Source: Acidobacteriota bacterium
Lineage (GTDB): Bacteria; Acidobacteriota; UBA890; WLXD01
Length of the DNA stretch: 64,000 nucleotides
Assembly: GCA_012103255.1 (NCBI GenBank)
Contig: WLXD01000004.1
Coordinates: 124,001 to 188,000, forward strand
Direction: 5' to 3'
Of this stretch, positions 8,433 to 18,098 are shown one piece after another (positions within the stretch are counted from its first letter, which is position 1; the number at the start of each line of letters is the position of its first letter). Under the pieces are notes generated by a model that was given only the letters and a program-made list of their open reading frames with translations, ran no database searches and was not told where the DNA came from. The translations under genes were made by a program, and so were the position numbers.

Positions 8433-8792
8433 ATGAGCGATCGCGCCGCCGAACTGATTCCACTGAGCCCACCCGTATTCCATGTCCTCCTCGCGCTCGG
8501 CGAGTCCGCCATGCACGGCTACGCCATGATGCAGTCGCTCGAGGACAAGACCCATGGCGCCGAGGCGCTGCTCCCCGGCACCCTCTACGCGACGATCGCC
8601 CGCATGGTCGATGCCGGACTGATCGAAGAGAGCACGCCTCCGGCGGACGCCACAGACAAGCGCAGGCGCTACTACGGCGTCACGTCGTTTGGGCGGGAGG
8701 TCGCCACGCTCGAGTCCGAACGACTGGCGCGCCTCCTCAGCATCGCGCGCGCCGAAAACCTGGTGGCGGCAGGCTCGGGAGAACCGTCATGA
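8433..8792 (+). CDS. PadR-family transcriptional regulator (ADOP module 1)
   Basis: 119 residues. PadR winged helix: FHVLLALGESAMHGYAMMQSLE (recognition-domain start), LLPGTLYATIARMVDAGLIEES (recognition helix and wing), and RRRYYGVTSFGREVATLESERLARLL (dimerisation helix). PadR proteins are small repressors released by toxic small molecules or membrane stress and typically control an adjacent transporter. The gene overlaps the downstream permease by ATGA (8789-8792) and is preceded by a perfect 18-bp dyad, so it very likely represses its own two-gene operon. The inducer is unknown. Confidence 0.9.
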   Translation: MSDRAAELIPLSPPVFHVLLALGESAMHGYAMMQSLEDKTHGAEALLPGTLYATIARMVDAGLIEESTPPADATDKRRRYYGVTSFGREVATLESERLARLLSIARAENLVAAGSGEPS

Positions 8793-11521
8793 CTCGCGCT
8801 ACCCGCTACATGGCCGAGCGTCTCTACCGACTCGCGCTTCTCGCCTTCCCTGCCCGCATGCGCGTGCACTACGGGGAGGAGATGTGCGCGGACTTCACCG
8901 TCGCCTACTCTCGTCGCCGCGAACTAAGCGCGCAGGCAGGACGGCGCTTCGCGGCCCGTGCCTGGGTTGACACCGTGCGCGCCGGGCTCGGTTCGCGCAT
9001 CGGCGGATCGGGCGTCGGTGATCCCGGAGGACACGACCGGAGTAGCGCGCGAGTTGCCCGCGAATGGCTCTGGCTGGAGCTCGGGTCGGACGTTCGGTTC
9101 GCGGCGCGGAGCCTGCGCAAGGAACCGGCCTTCGCGGTAACGGTGATTGTGGTGCTGGCGCTCGGAGTCGGTATCAACGGCGCGCTCAGCGGAGCGCTGC
9201 AGGCTGTCTTCCTGGCGGCCCCGCCGTTCCCGGAGCCCGAGCAGATCGTCGTGGTCGACCTCGCGCTCCAGGAACACGACAGCGAGGAACCACCAGCGAC
9301 CATCCCGTGGTCCTACCCCAAGTACCAGATCCTGGCCGAGACAGACAACCTGGCGGCGGACCTCGTGGCTGCCTACGCGCGGCGCACGGTGACATTGACC
9401 GGCCACGGCGCTGCACAGCGATTCACTGTCGAGGTCGTCACTCGAGACTACTTCGGTGTGCTGGGACTACCGGTACCCGGCGCCGGTGCACTTGGTGCCG
9501 GCGAGGTGATCCTGACCGATCTGACCTCGCGGCAGATCTTCGGCGAGCTCGACCCGGTAGGCGAAACCCTCACGCTAAACGGGCGGCCCATGAACGTGGT
9601 GGGTGTCGCGCCCCAAGGCTTCCGGGGCCTCACGGGAAGAGCCCACATGTGGCTTTCCACCGACGCGGTGACGTCAGTGATCGACCCCAACCTGATGGCC
9701 AACACCGACGGGCATTGGCTGGTGGGCATCGGACGACTCGCGCCGGATCGTTCCGTAGAGGAACTGTCAGCACAGCTGCGCGCCGTGGGCGATGGCGTCG
9801 AAGAGACGTATGCGTGGCTCGACCCGACGGCCCGGCAGGTGGGATCGGTCCGAGAGTTCGTCGCAGCGCGCAAGAACCCGCTCGCGCAACAGGCGGTCGG
9901 CCTGGTCGGCTCGGCAGGCGCGCTTGTGCTGTTGATCGCCTGCGCGAACCTCGCAGTGCTGATGCACGCCAGAGTACGCGGCCGCTACCGCGAAATTGCA
10001 GTGCGGATTGCGCTCGGTAGTTCGCGGCTCCGGGTGGCTCGGGCGCTCATCGTGGAAGCGTTGTTACTGGCCGCGCTTGCGGGAACCCTTGGCGTGACAA
10101 TCGCAGCTGCCGCCTCGCAGGCGATCTCAACGGCGTGGCCGGCGAGTTTCGTGAACGGCATGTGGAACGTTCAGTTCGTAGATTCGAACAGTTTGAGCTT
10201 CGGTCTCAACTCTGCCCTGGTGACGTTTGGGCTCGCTGCTCTGGCAGGAGTCCTGTTCTCGCTGCTTCCCGTGATTCGCGTGAGCCGCGCCGACGTCGGC
10301 GATGCGATGCGGAACGGTGACCGCACCAACACGGACGCCGCGGGTGGTGCGCGCTGGCTCGTCGCGGCCGAGGTGGCGATCGCTCTGATCCTTACCGTCG
10401 GGGCCGGACTCATGATCGCGAGCATGGCGCATCTGTCCGATGTCCCCCTGGGCTTCGACGACGGGAACCTCCTCGTGGCCGGATACAGTCTGGCGCGCGG
10501 CAGCGCGGAGGCCGAGAACCCGGCCCGGTTCCACGACGAATTCATGCGCCGCGTGCGAGCGCTGCCAGGCGTAGCCAGCGCAACCCTGGAGTGCGGAGCA
10601 CCGCTCGATGGCCATTGCTGGATCACGCGCGTTCGGCGAGCGGGAGATCGTGAGTACGCCGAAGGCGAACAGGCGATGATCGGTGTGCACATCGTCGACG
10701 AGGAGCACTTCGCGACACTCGGCATTCCGATCATCGCGGGACGCGGCTTCACCACCGAGGATGGCGCCGAAACTCCAGCGGTCGCGGTGATAAACGAAGC
10801 GGCTGCTGCCGAGTTCTATCCGGACGGTTCCGTACTGGGCGAACCGATCGCGGCCGGCGTCGGGCTGACGTCGGAAGGGAAGACGGCAATGATCGTCGGT
10901 ATTGTGGGCGACGTACTCTATGACTCGCCCGCCGAAGGCGTGATGCCCGAGCTCTATGTCCTGCACCGGCAGGAGTCGGGACGCAGCACGGACCTCGTTG
11001 TTCGCACGGCGGGCGAGCCCATGGCGCTGCTGCCTCAACTGCGAGCGGAGCTCAAGGCCATGGCGCCGGACGTGCCCCTGACGGGCGCGCGCACGGTGGA
11101 GAGCATTGGAGCGCGCCAGGTCGGCGACACCACCGCGGTGATGCGACTACTCACCGCATTCGCAGCGTTGGCCGTGTTGTTGTCGGCAACCGGAGTATGG
11201 GGAACCGTCGCCCAGGCCGTCGGGCAGCGTCGACGCGAAATGGGGATTCGCCTGGCACTGGGCGCCCAAGCCGCTCAGGTGGTCCGACACTCATTGCGCT
11301 TCGGCCTCGTTTGGGCCGCCGCAGGCGCTGGCGCGGGACTGCTGGGCGCCTACTACGTGTCTCGCTGGATGGCGGCGTTCCTGTTCGAGGTCACGCCAAC
11401 CGACACACTCGCCTACGCAAGCAGTGCGCTCCTGCTGATCGCCATCAGTGTGATCGCCAGCTACCTACCGGCGCGCCGCGCCGGACAGGTCGACCCGGTG
11501 CAGACTCTTCGCGCTGACTAG
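8789..11521 (+). CDS. ADOP-type ABC permease (MacB_PCD/FtsX duplicated), module 1
   Basis: 910 residues. An N-terminal cytoplasmic prefix (about 1-105) precedes a first transmembrane helix (AVTVIVVLALGVGINGALSG). Then come a MacB-type periplasmic core, an FtsX block of three helices (near LVGSAGALVLLIACANLAVL), and a second copy: TM near VAAEVAIALILTVGAGLMI, a second periplasmic core, and a terminal FtsX block ending LPARRAGQVDPVQTLRAD. The 'RE.A.R.ALG' coupling-helix motif occurs twice (REIAVRIALGSS, REMGIRLALGAQ). This is the acidobacterial duplicated orphan permease architecture: no ATPase gene is nearby, so the partner must be encoded elsewhere or be dispensable. MacB relatives move lipoproteins, peptides or drugs mechanically across the envelope. 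Confidence 0.88.
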   Translation: MTRATRYMAERLYRLALLAFPARMRVHYGEEMCADFTVAYSRRRELSAQAGRRFAARAWVDTVRAGLGSRIGGSGVGDPGGHDRSSARVAREWLWLELGSDVRFAARSLRKEPAFAVTVIVVLALGVGINGALSGALQAVFLAAPPFPEPEQIVVVDLALQEHDSEEPPATIPWSYPKYQILAETDNLAADLVAAYARRTVTLTGHGAAQRFTVEVVTRDYFGVLGLPVPGAGALGAGEVILTDLTSRQIFGELDPVGETLTLNGRPMNVVGVAPQGFRGLTGRAHMWLSTDAVTSVIDPNLMANTDGHWLVGIGRLAPDRSVEELSAQLRAVGDGVEETYAWLDPTARQVGSVREFVAARKNPLAQQAVGLVGSAGALVLLIACANLAVLMHARVRGRYREIAVRIALGSSRLRVARALIVEALLLAALAGTLGVTIAAAASQAISTAWPASFVNGMWNVQFVDSNSLSFGLNSALVTFGLAALAGVLFSLLPVIRVSRADVGDAMRNGDRTNTDAAGGARWLVAAEVAIALILTVGAGLMIASMAHLSDVPLGFDDGNLLVAGYSLARGSAEAENPARFHDEFMRRVRALPGVASATLECGAPLDGHCWITRVRRAGDREYAEGEQAMIGVHIVDEEHFATLGIPIIAGRGFTTEDGAETPAVAVINEAAAAEFYPDGSVLGEPIAAGVGLTSEGKTAMIVGIVGDVLYDSPAEGVMPELYVLHRQESGRSTDLVVRTAGEPMALLPQLRAELKAMAPDVPLTGARTVESIGARQVGDTTAVMRLLTAFAALAVLLSATGVWGTVAQAVGQRRREMGIRLALGAQAAQVVRHSLRFGLVWAAAGAGAGLLGAYYVSRWMAAFLFEVTPTDTLAYASSALLLIAISVIASYLPARRAGQVDPVQTLRAD

Positions 11522-11544
11522 TTTCAGGCCGAGACACAAGAAAC

Positions 11545-11570
11545 GGGCGCCGGTGGTAGCACCGGCGCCC
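11545..11570. terminator. bidirectional hairpin terminator
   Basis: Perfect 11-bp stem GGGCGCCGGTG / CACCGGCGCCC with a GTAG loop, followed by CTTCTTGTT on the plus strand and preceded by AAGAAA (so TTTCTTG on the minus strand). It lies between the converging ADOP permease and M14 carboxypeptidase genes and can serve both. Confidence 0.85.
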
Positions 11571-11601
11571 CTTCTTGTTCTCGTCTCTACTCGATCAGCG
11601 A

Positions 11602-13383
11602 CTAGCGCAGTGTGACGTCCGTCGACACCGTGCCGCCCTTGAGCGCGGAGTACTCGATCGTCATCGTTCCCGAGCCACGCACGAGATACTCGATCGTCTT
11701 CGTCGTCCGACCCGGGTGACCCGAGCGAATCTGGATCCGGTTCATCTCGGCCTGATCGATGATGTCGGTCGGGCCCGGACGATGCTTGTCGGGAACCCAA
11801 CCAGCCGCAACGACCTCGGCGCCGGCCACAGACAGGATGTCCGGGCGAACGATGTTGGTCTGCTGCGCCTTCTCGATGATCGTCGGAATGATCCGCGAGT
11901 TGGTCAGGTCCACGCGCACCCGATACAGGTCGTCACCGAGCGACTCGACGGTCGTCTCGCCGATCGACATCAGCGGCATCTGGTCGGCGTGGTAGAGCGT
12001 GAACGCCATGTTCCGGTGGAATAGCTCCATGCTCATGAAGCGCGGGTTCACGCGACCCGACAACTTCTTCCAGCCGCCCATCTCGACATCGCCGTAGATC
12101 GGGTGATCGAACGGCGCCCACTCGACGTACTGGTCGCCGAATTCCAGGAAGTCGTCGAAGAAGAACCGTGACTTCTGGAACCCGGAAATCGGCTGCGCCG
12201 GATCCTGCTGCTGCGCCTGTAGCAACGGGCTGTTGAAGTACTGCCCACCGTTCCAGAGCTCGTTGGAGTACGAGATGATGCCGAGCCCGTCGTTGGCCCA
12301 GTCGATCGATCCGCCGTGCACGGTGTAGAGACCCTGCCAGATGATGAAGTAGTCGTAGTAGGGCAGCATCCGCTCGCCCATCTCGCCAATCTCGTCGTAG
12401 ACGCGGATGTCCGAGCGCGGATAGTCGCCGTACCAGGCCATGCCGGGCGGACGAAGAATCATGCCGCCCGTGTTGTGGAAGCTCTGGAATCCGGCGATGT
12501 TGGCGCGGTCCATCATGAAGTCATTGATGGAGCGGGCTTCCGGCAACTCGAACGGGTAGTTCATCGAACCACCCTGGATGTAGTTCGGTTGCCAGTCCGA
12601 GCCGTAGTTACGGTTCGGGTCGTAGCCGCCGACGGGGTCCTCGTTGACGCGGCCATCGCCGTCGTCGTCGATACCCTCGGAGCCGAGCATCACCCAGTCG
12701 CCGACCTCACCCGGAGCCACGCGCTCCATGATGCGCGGGTCGTCGTGGCTGACGCGCATGTTGCCCTCGCCGGGCACGTACTTGCGAATCTGCTCGATGA
12801 CACCGTTGCCGTTGAGATCGTTCGGGCCGTCCTCGTCGAACTGGCCGTCGCCGTCCGAGTCCACGGGAACGTGCCCCGTGCGCGCCCCGGAACCGTGCTC
12901 ATCGAGGAAGTAGTCGCGGCCGTCGGGATTCACGCTCGGCACGAGATAGAACACGCGCTCGTCAACGAGCCGAGTCACATCCTCGATCCGACCGTAGTTT
13001 TCCATCAGGTACCAGATCGTGTAGAGCACAACCTCGGCGCCCTGGATCTCGTTGCCGTGCACGTTGGCCTCGATGAACATCCCGGCCTTGTCGAGCTCAC
13101 CGCCCGTTGCCGGATTGTTGATCGTCATGAGCCACATCTCGCGCCCGCCGTGGCTCTCACCGACGGACTGGAGCTCGAGAAAGTCAGGCCAGGTGTCGGC
13201 CATCAACTGGAGACGCTCGCTGATCTCATCGTGATCGAGCCAGCGATCCCACGTCATGGGCAGGGTGTGCTCGGGGTCCGAACCGCGCATCTCCTGAGCC
13301 ACCAATCCGGTGGGACCGGCGACGAGAAGCGCGAGGGCAAGCACGAAGGCGAATCGAATCGTCTTGGTCGTTCGCATCTGCAT
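11602..13383 (-). CDS. secreted M14-family zinc carboxypeptidase (intact catalytic site)
   Basis: 593 residues with a signal peptide (1-29). The M14 catalytic set can be read: zinc ligands His109 and Glu112 in VHGNE, third ligand His303 in FHNTGG, substrate-binding Arg in DPNRNY (about 255-260), and candidate general base Glu375 in SYSNELW. Two acidic loops with DxDxDG character lie between (VDSDGDGQFDEDG near 174-186 and DDDGDGRVNEDP near 239-250), resembling calcium-binding dockerin/thrombospondin type-3 loops. The C-terminal ~100 residues look like a beta-sandwich domain. It would remove C-terminal residues from peptides outside the cytoplasm. It starts within the stop codon of the upstream paralogue (TAATG), so the two are translationally coupled. 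Confidence 0.88.
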   Translation of the reverse strand: MQMRTTKTIRFAFVLALALLVAGPTGLVAQEMRGSDPEHTLPMTWDRWLDHDEISERLQLMADTWPDFLELQSVGESHGGREMWLMTINNPATGGELDKAGMFIEANVHGNEIQGAEVVLYTIWYLMENYGRIEDVTRLVDERVFYLVPSVNPDGRDYFLDEHGSGARTGHVPVDSDGDGQFDEDGPNDLNGNGVIEQIRKYVPGEGNMRVSHDDPRIMERVAPGEVGDWVMLGSEGIDDDGDGRVNEDPVGGYDPNRNYGSDWQPNYIQGGSMNYPFELPEARSINDFMMDRANIAGFQSFHNTGGMILRPPGMAWYGDYPRSDIRVYDEIGEMGERMLPYYDYFIIWQGLYTVHGGSIDWANDGLGIISYSNELWNGGQYFNSPLLQAQQQDPAQPISGFQKSRFFFDDFLEFGDQYVEWAPFDHPIYGDVEMGGWKKLSGRVNPRFMSMELFHRNMAFTLYHADQMPLMSIGETTVESLGDDLYRVRVDLTNSRIIPTIIEKAQQTNIVRPDILSVAGAEVVAAGWVPDKHRPGPTDIIDQAEMNRIQIRSGHPGRTTKTIEYLVRGSGTMTIEYSALKGGTVSTDVTLR

Positions 13384-15338
13384 TACCTCAAGGTCACGGT
13401 GGCAGAATCAGTGCCACCCTTCTGGGATCTGACACGAATCTCCACGTCAGAGCCCTCCTGGCCGCGGATCACCCAGCTGAAGCTGGCGCGCCCGCCCGAG
13501 CCCTCGAGACGCCTCACCGTGGCGGACTTCGCGTCGCCGGTGAGCACATCGTCGGGGTCGACCTGGATCTGAACCATCGTTGCCTGCACCGCGCGCGACG
13601 TCATTCCCTGACGAAGCGACGTCGGGAAGTAGCCCTCGTTGACCACATCGGCGGTCACCGTGAAAACGTCACCGCCGTGGTTGGTCACGCCAGTGGCGAC
13701 GAGACGAACGCGTGGCAGGCGGCCGGCGAGTTCGGCTACGAATTCGCCATGGCCTCGACCGAGGTCCGCCAGCTGATCAGCAGGTGGATTGTGCGTCGCG
13801 TACGGCCGGAAGCCGCCGATCTCGACGGTACCGAGTTGCGGATGCTCGAACGGCATCCAATCGACGAAGGCGTCGATGCCGGCAGCGTCAAGCTTGCCGA
13901 GGAGCGCCGCGTCAGCCCCGGGCGAACTTGATCCGCCACGACCTCCACGGCCCATTCCGGCTCGGCCAGCCATGCCAGCGCGTCCGGAACCTGCCGAAGA
14001 GGCTCCTTCGCTGGCGTCCTCTTCCGCTTCAGGAGCGCTCGGCGCCCACCCAGGGGTGGTGAACGAAGGCACGCCGTAGTGGAAGTACCCGAACTGGAAG
14101 AACGCGCCTTCCGCGCCGCGGTTCAGGCCGACGGACTCGATGCCGGTGAGCGCCTTGTACTGCTCTGACAGCGGCGCGAAGTATTCGCGATCGTTGGCGT
14201 GGAACGTGGTCTCCGGCCGCCGGCCCGAAGTCGGGTCGTTGTCCCGCCCCACCTGGGCGCCGCGCAGCGGCACTCCACCGCCTCCGCCTCCGCCGAAGAA
14301 GAAGCCGAACCCACCGCCGAAGCCGCCACCCTGGCGAAACACGCCAACGTCGTGAACGTCATCGTTCGATGCGGTCGCGTACTGCAGCAGGTCGAGGCCG
14401 GCGAGACCACCCGGGTTGCCCTGGCCGTCATAGTCGGTGACCAGGTTGTCGGAGAGCCCAAATGCCAGAATCGCGGCGATGTTGCGCTGCGCAACGACGA
14501 AGTCCATCAACGCCCGAGTCTCGGACTCGCTCACCATGTGGCGGCCCGCATCGGGCTGCCAGTAGGGATAGGCGTGCTGGAAGTTGCGATTGAGGTCTAC
14601 GCCCCAGACGCCGTCCTCGTTGTAGAAGCTGTCGCCGTCGTCGTCCGTGCCTTCCCAGTACACCGAGTACTGGCCCGACTCGCCTTTGGCGGCGTCGGCG
14701 CGACGCATGAGCCGCGGGTCGTCGGCGTCGGCCACGTAGGCGCCTTCAGGGTCCTCGACGCGCATCATCGTGATCACGCCGTCGCCGTTGAGGTCGTCGG
14801 CGGGATCTTCGTCGGTACGACCGTCGTTGTCGTCATCCACCGGCCGGCCGTTGCCCGCCCGATGCCGCTGCACCGCAGCGAACATCGCCTCGGCGCCGTC
14901 CGGGTTGAGACGGGGCACGACGTACACGGTGTTGTTGGCGAGCACGTCGGCGGTACCGTCGGCGCCGCTCAGCAGATGCTGAACAATGCCAACGGCGATC
15001 TCGCTGCCAACCACGTGGTTGCCTTCGAGATTGCCAACGACCAGAACTGCGGGGCGTGCCGCAGGATCAAGGTCGCCATCGCCGGCGATCTCTACGAGCC
15101 AGATCTCACGGCCTTCGGCTGATGTGCCGAGCGCCCGCATGCTGGCGGAGGAAGAGCCGTCGACTGCGGCGCGCAGCGCCGACGTCATGGCATCAAAGTC
15201 ATGGTAGGCGCCGGTCTGAGCCGTCGCCCCGCCACTGCTCGCGAGCAGTAGCGCGGTCATTCCGAAAGCTAGAAGCGCAGCAGGACGGCCACGCGTCGCG
15301 CGGTACAGCACGAGGCAAACTCCGGGTACGAGAAACAC
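13383..15338 (-). CDS. M14 carboxypeptidase-like protein, probable pseudoenzyme
   Basis: 651 residues, a paralogue of the following gene with the same plan: signal peptide, M14 fold, two acidic DxDxDG-like loops (VDDDNDGRTDEDP, TDDDGDSFYNEDG), DLNRN segment and C-terminal beta domain. By alignment with its neighbour, the zinc motif HGNE is replaced by EGNH (Glu105/His108), the third ligand His by Gly (AFGLSDN, about 294), and the catalytic Glu in SNELW by Pro (TTPGW). The Arg/Asn of the substrate pocket (LNRN, 249-252) is kept. It also carries Gly-rich inserts around 335-355 and 450-480. This suggests a non-catalytic or altered-metal partner. The start at 15338 gives a long N-terminus before the hydrophobic segment; a later Met (residue 27) is possible. 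First gene of the pair. Confidence 0.75.
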   Translation of the reverse strand: MFLVPGVCLVLYRATRGRPAALLAFGMTALLLASSGGATAQTGAYHDFDAMTSALRAAVDGSSSASMRALGTSAEGREIWLVEIAGDGDLDPAARPAVLVVGNLEGNHVVGSEIAVGIVQHLLSGADGTADVLANNTVYVVPRLNPDGAEAMFAAVQRHRAGNGRPVDDDNDGRTDEDPADDLNGDGVITMMRVEDPEGAYVADADDPRLMRRADAAKGESGQYSVYWEGTDDDGDSFYNEDGVWGVDLNRNFQHAYPYWQPDAGRHMVSESETRALMDFVVAQRNIAAILAFGLSDNLVTDYDGQGNPGGLAGLDLLQYATASNDDVHDVGVFRQGGGFGGGFGFFFGGGGGGGVPLRGAQVGRDNDPTSGRRPETTFHANDREYFAPLSEQYKALTGIESVGLNRGAEGAFFQFGYFHYGVPSFTTPGWAPSAPEAEEDASEGASSAGSGRAGMAGRAGMGRGGRGGSSSPGADAALLGKLDAAGIDAFVDWMPFEHPQLGTVEIGGFRPYATHNPPADQLADLGRGHGEFVAELAGRLPRVRLVATGVTNHGGDVFTVTADVVNEGYFPTSLRQGMTSRAVQATMVQIQVDPDDVLTGDAKSATVRRLEGSGGRASFSWVIRGQEGSDVEIRVRSQKGGTDSATVTLR

Positions 15339-15446
15339 TTGGGGAGACCGGTATTGTAGGCGCTTGCGACCTCCACCGTCCGGGACCCGCCCGCAGGTTT
15401 ACCCTTCCTTACAATCGAAACGCCGGATGCCGCTATTCGGCCAGGT

Positions 15447-18098
15447 CTAGTGACGGCGCAGCGCGGTCACGGGGTCGATCGCCGCAGCCCGCCGTGCCGG
15501 GCCGACGCAGGCCGCCATCGCCGCAACTGCCAGCACCACGACAGCGCCTCCGAGCGCGAGCGGATCGAGGGGGCTGGTGCCGACTAGCAAGTCGTTCGCC
15601 ATCTGCCCAGCTGCTACGGCGAACGGGAGGCCGATTGCCGTTCCGACGCCGGTCAGCCGCAGCGCGCTCTGCGTGGTCGCCCGTAGGATCGCGCTCTGGT
15701 CGGCACCCAGCGCGACCCGAACCCCGATCTCGGCGGTGCGCTGACTGACGCCGTAGGCCACCACCGCGTGGAGCCCGATCGCAGCCAACAGCAACGCGGC
15801 AAGGCCCGCTGCACCGAGAACCCTCGACGCCAGGCGCTGTGGCAGCGTTGCGTTCGCGGTCATGCTCGTCATCCACACGGGATCCAGGAACGGTAGCGTC
15901 GGCATCGTCTCGCGCACAGCGCCGCGCACCGCAGCCAGAAACTCTGCGGGGGTATCGTCGCCGCGATAGCGCACGTGGATATACGTCGATGCGCGATAGC
16001 TCTGGCGCACCGGCATCCACATCTGAGTCAACGGCTCCTCGTTGAGCTGCCGCCCTTTCGTGGCTTGGACCACGCCGACCACCCGATACGTTGTCCCGCC
16101 CAGCGTGAGCGTAGCGCCGAGCGGGTCACGATCCGACCAGTACTGCTCAACGAAGACCTCGTTCACGACCGCCACCGGCAGCGAGCCTGCTCGGTCGTTG
16201 GAATCGAAGCCGCGTCCCCGCAGCACGCGAATTCCCATGAGGTCGAAGTACTCGTCGCCGACCCGATGTGTCGAAACCTCAGGTCGGTGCTCGCTCGTCG
16301 GGTCGTACCCTTCGATCTCAACGAATTCGCGCTCCCAGCCGCCCGCAACCGGGACTCGCGTCGCGTAGGTAACGCCCTCCACGTCCGGGCGCGCCGCCAG
16401 CCTCGTCGTCAATGTATCCAGCGCCGCCAGCCCCTCGTCCGTGGCGAGAGGGATCTGTCCGAGTTCGAGACGCGCAACCGCCACACCGTCAGCGTTGAAG
16501 CCAGGATCGAAGCCCACGGTTCCCTGCAGACTGCGCAGAAACAGCGCGGACACCGCCAGTAGCGTGATCGAAGCGGCCACCTGCACGACGACGAGAACTC
16601 CGCGCAACCGACTGCTGCCTCCCAAGGCGCCCTGCCCGGACGATCGCAACAGCGGTGTCAGATCCAGAGACGCCACGCGTCGGGCCGGGATGAGCCCGAA
16701 CAGCACCGCTGTGCACAGGCTCGTGAGAATGGCGAAGCCTGCCACCCGCCAGTCCACGGAGAGGCTGATCTGGACACCCTGTGGCAACACGTCCAGCCGA
16801 GGCACCGCCGCGATCAGGATCGCCACGGCGGCGATTCCGAGCAGCCCGCCGACTGCGCCGATCGCTACGTTTTCCAGCAGCAGGAGCCTCACCAGGCGAA
16901 AGTGTCCGGCGCCAAGAGCACGACGGACGGCGAAGTCGCCGCCCCGAGTGCCCGCGCGCACCAGCGCCAGGTGCGCGATGTTCGAACAGGCAATCGCAAG
17001 CACGAGGCCGACTCCCACGAGAAGCATCGTCATGAAAGCCATGGCCGCACCACGTACGTCCGGCGACAGCCGCGAGCCGAATTCGCTTACCGCCGTGAGC
17101 CGTCGGGCCTCATCGTTGCGATCGGAGAAGTAGCGTGGGTCTTCTTCGTGGAGCGCTCGAGCCAGCGTGTTGAGCTGGGTCTGTGCCCGGTCGAGGGTCG
17201 CCCCGGCGGCGAGCCGACCCAGGATGGAGAGCGATCGCGTGCCTCGATGTTCGAGCCAATCGCCAGCTGTTGGGATGTATCCCTCGACAGACACCGGGAA
17301 ACCCGGCGCCAGCAAACCGGCCGGCGCGACACCTACGACACGCCGAAGTCGTCCATTGACCCGGACCTCCCGCCGCAGGATCTCTGGGTCCGCACCGAAG
17401 TTCTCGCTCCACGTGCGGTGGCCGAGGATGATCACGTCGTCCCGGGCGGTCGAGGCTGCCTCGTCCGTCGTGAAGCCGCGACCGAGAGCGAGGTCCACTC
17501 CGAGCACGCGGAAGTAGTCGGCCGCGACCGCGGCGCCGAAGATTGGCTGGACTGCCCCGGCCTCTCCGATGCGGAGATCCTGGCCCAGCATGAATGTGGT
17601 CGCCGACTCGAAAACGTCCACCCGGTCGCGTACCGCCTCGTATTCGGCATATGAGGACACGCTATACGGCCGACCGCCGAAGCCGGACGTGTAGACGCTC
17701 ACCAGGTCAGCCGGAGCCTCGACCAGCGGAGGAGGCCGTAGGAAGAGCGAGTTCGTAACCGCAAAAATCGCCGTGGTGGCACCGACCCCTAGAGCCAGCA
17801 AGAGCGTCGCCAGCACGGCGTGCCCCGGGGAAGCGCGCAGACTTCGGATGGCGTAGACCGCGTCCTGCCCCCACCCGGCCAGACGTCGCGACGGGCGCCC
17901 CGGATGGTACGCGCGGGGGCGTAGCAGCCCCAGCACCTCGATCCAGTACCAACCGGCGGCCGAGAACCGCCCGCTAGCTTCGCGACGAACTCGGCACTCC
18001 TGCCACAGGTCGCCCTGAATCGATTGCCCGACCGGGCCGCTACCCACGCGGCGTCGCAGCAGGGCCGACGCCAGCCGAGGCGGAGTCGGGCGGCTCAT
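15447..18098 (-). CDS. ADOP-type ABC permease, module 2
   Basis: 883 residues with the duplicated MacB_PCD/FtsX layout. A ~95-residue cytoplasmic prefix is followed by TM 1 (LATLLLALGVGATTAIFAVTN), periplasmic core 1, FtsX block 1 (MAFMTMLLVGVGLVLAIACSNIA, coupling helix GDFAVRRALGAG), TM 5 (LVVVQVAASITLLAVSALFL), core 2 and FtsX block 2 (coupling motif AEIGVRVALGAD), ending PARRAAAIDPVTALRRH. No ATPase gene is present nearby. It overlaps the upstream PadR gene by 4 bases (ATGA). Sequence similarity to the module 1 and module 3 permeases is at the level of architecture and motifs rather than near-identity, so these are old paralogues, not a recent duplication. Confidence 0.88.
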   Translation of the reverse strand: MSRPTPPRLASALLRRRVGSGPVGQSIQGDLWQECRVRREASGRFSAAGWYWIEVLGLLRPRAYHPGRPSRRLAGWGQDAVYAIRSLRASPGHAVLATLLLALGVGATTAIFAVTNSLFLRPPPLVEAPADLVSVYTSGFGGRPYSVSSYAEYEAVRDRVDVFESATTFMLGQDLRIGEAGAVQPIFGAAVAADYFRVLGVDLALGRGFTTDEAASTARDDVIILGHRTWSENFGADPEILRREVRVNGRLRRVVGVAPAGLLAPGFPVSVEGYIPTAGDWLEHRGTRSLSILGRLAAGATLDRAQTQLNTLARALHEEDPRYFSDRNDEARRLTAVSEFGSRLSPDVRGAAMAFMTMLLVGVGLVLAIACSNIAHLALVRAGTRGGDFAVRRALGAGHFRLVRLLLLENVAIGAVGGLLGIAAVAILIAAVPRLDVLPQGVQISLSVDWRVAGFAILTSLCTAVLFGLIPARRVASLDLTPLLRSSGQGALGGSSRLRGVLVVVQVAASITLLAVSALFLRSLQGTVGFDPGFNADGVAVARLELGQIPLATDEGLAALDTLTTRLAARPDVEGVTYATRVPVAGGWEREFVEIEGYDPTSEHRPEVSTHRVGDEYFDLMGIRVLRGRGFDSNDRAGSLPVAVVNEVFVEQYWSDRDPLGATLTLGGTTYRVVGVVQATKGRQLNEEPLTQMWMPVRQSYRASTYIHVRYRGDDTPAEFLAAVRGAVRETMPTLPFLDPVWMTSMTANATLPQRLASRVLGAAGLAALLLAAIGLHAVVAYGVSQRTAEIGVRVALGADQSAILRATTQSALRLTGVGTAIGLPFAVAAGQMANDLLVGTSPLDPLALGGAVVVLAVAAMAACVGPARRAAAIDPVTALRRH

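Noticed and set aside
12316-13572. Long open frame (about 418 codons) on the plus strand
   Set aside because: Antisense to the M14 carboxypeptidase pair; low-complexity Val/Ala/Asp-rich translation typical of a shadow frame.
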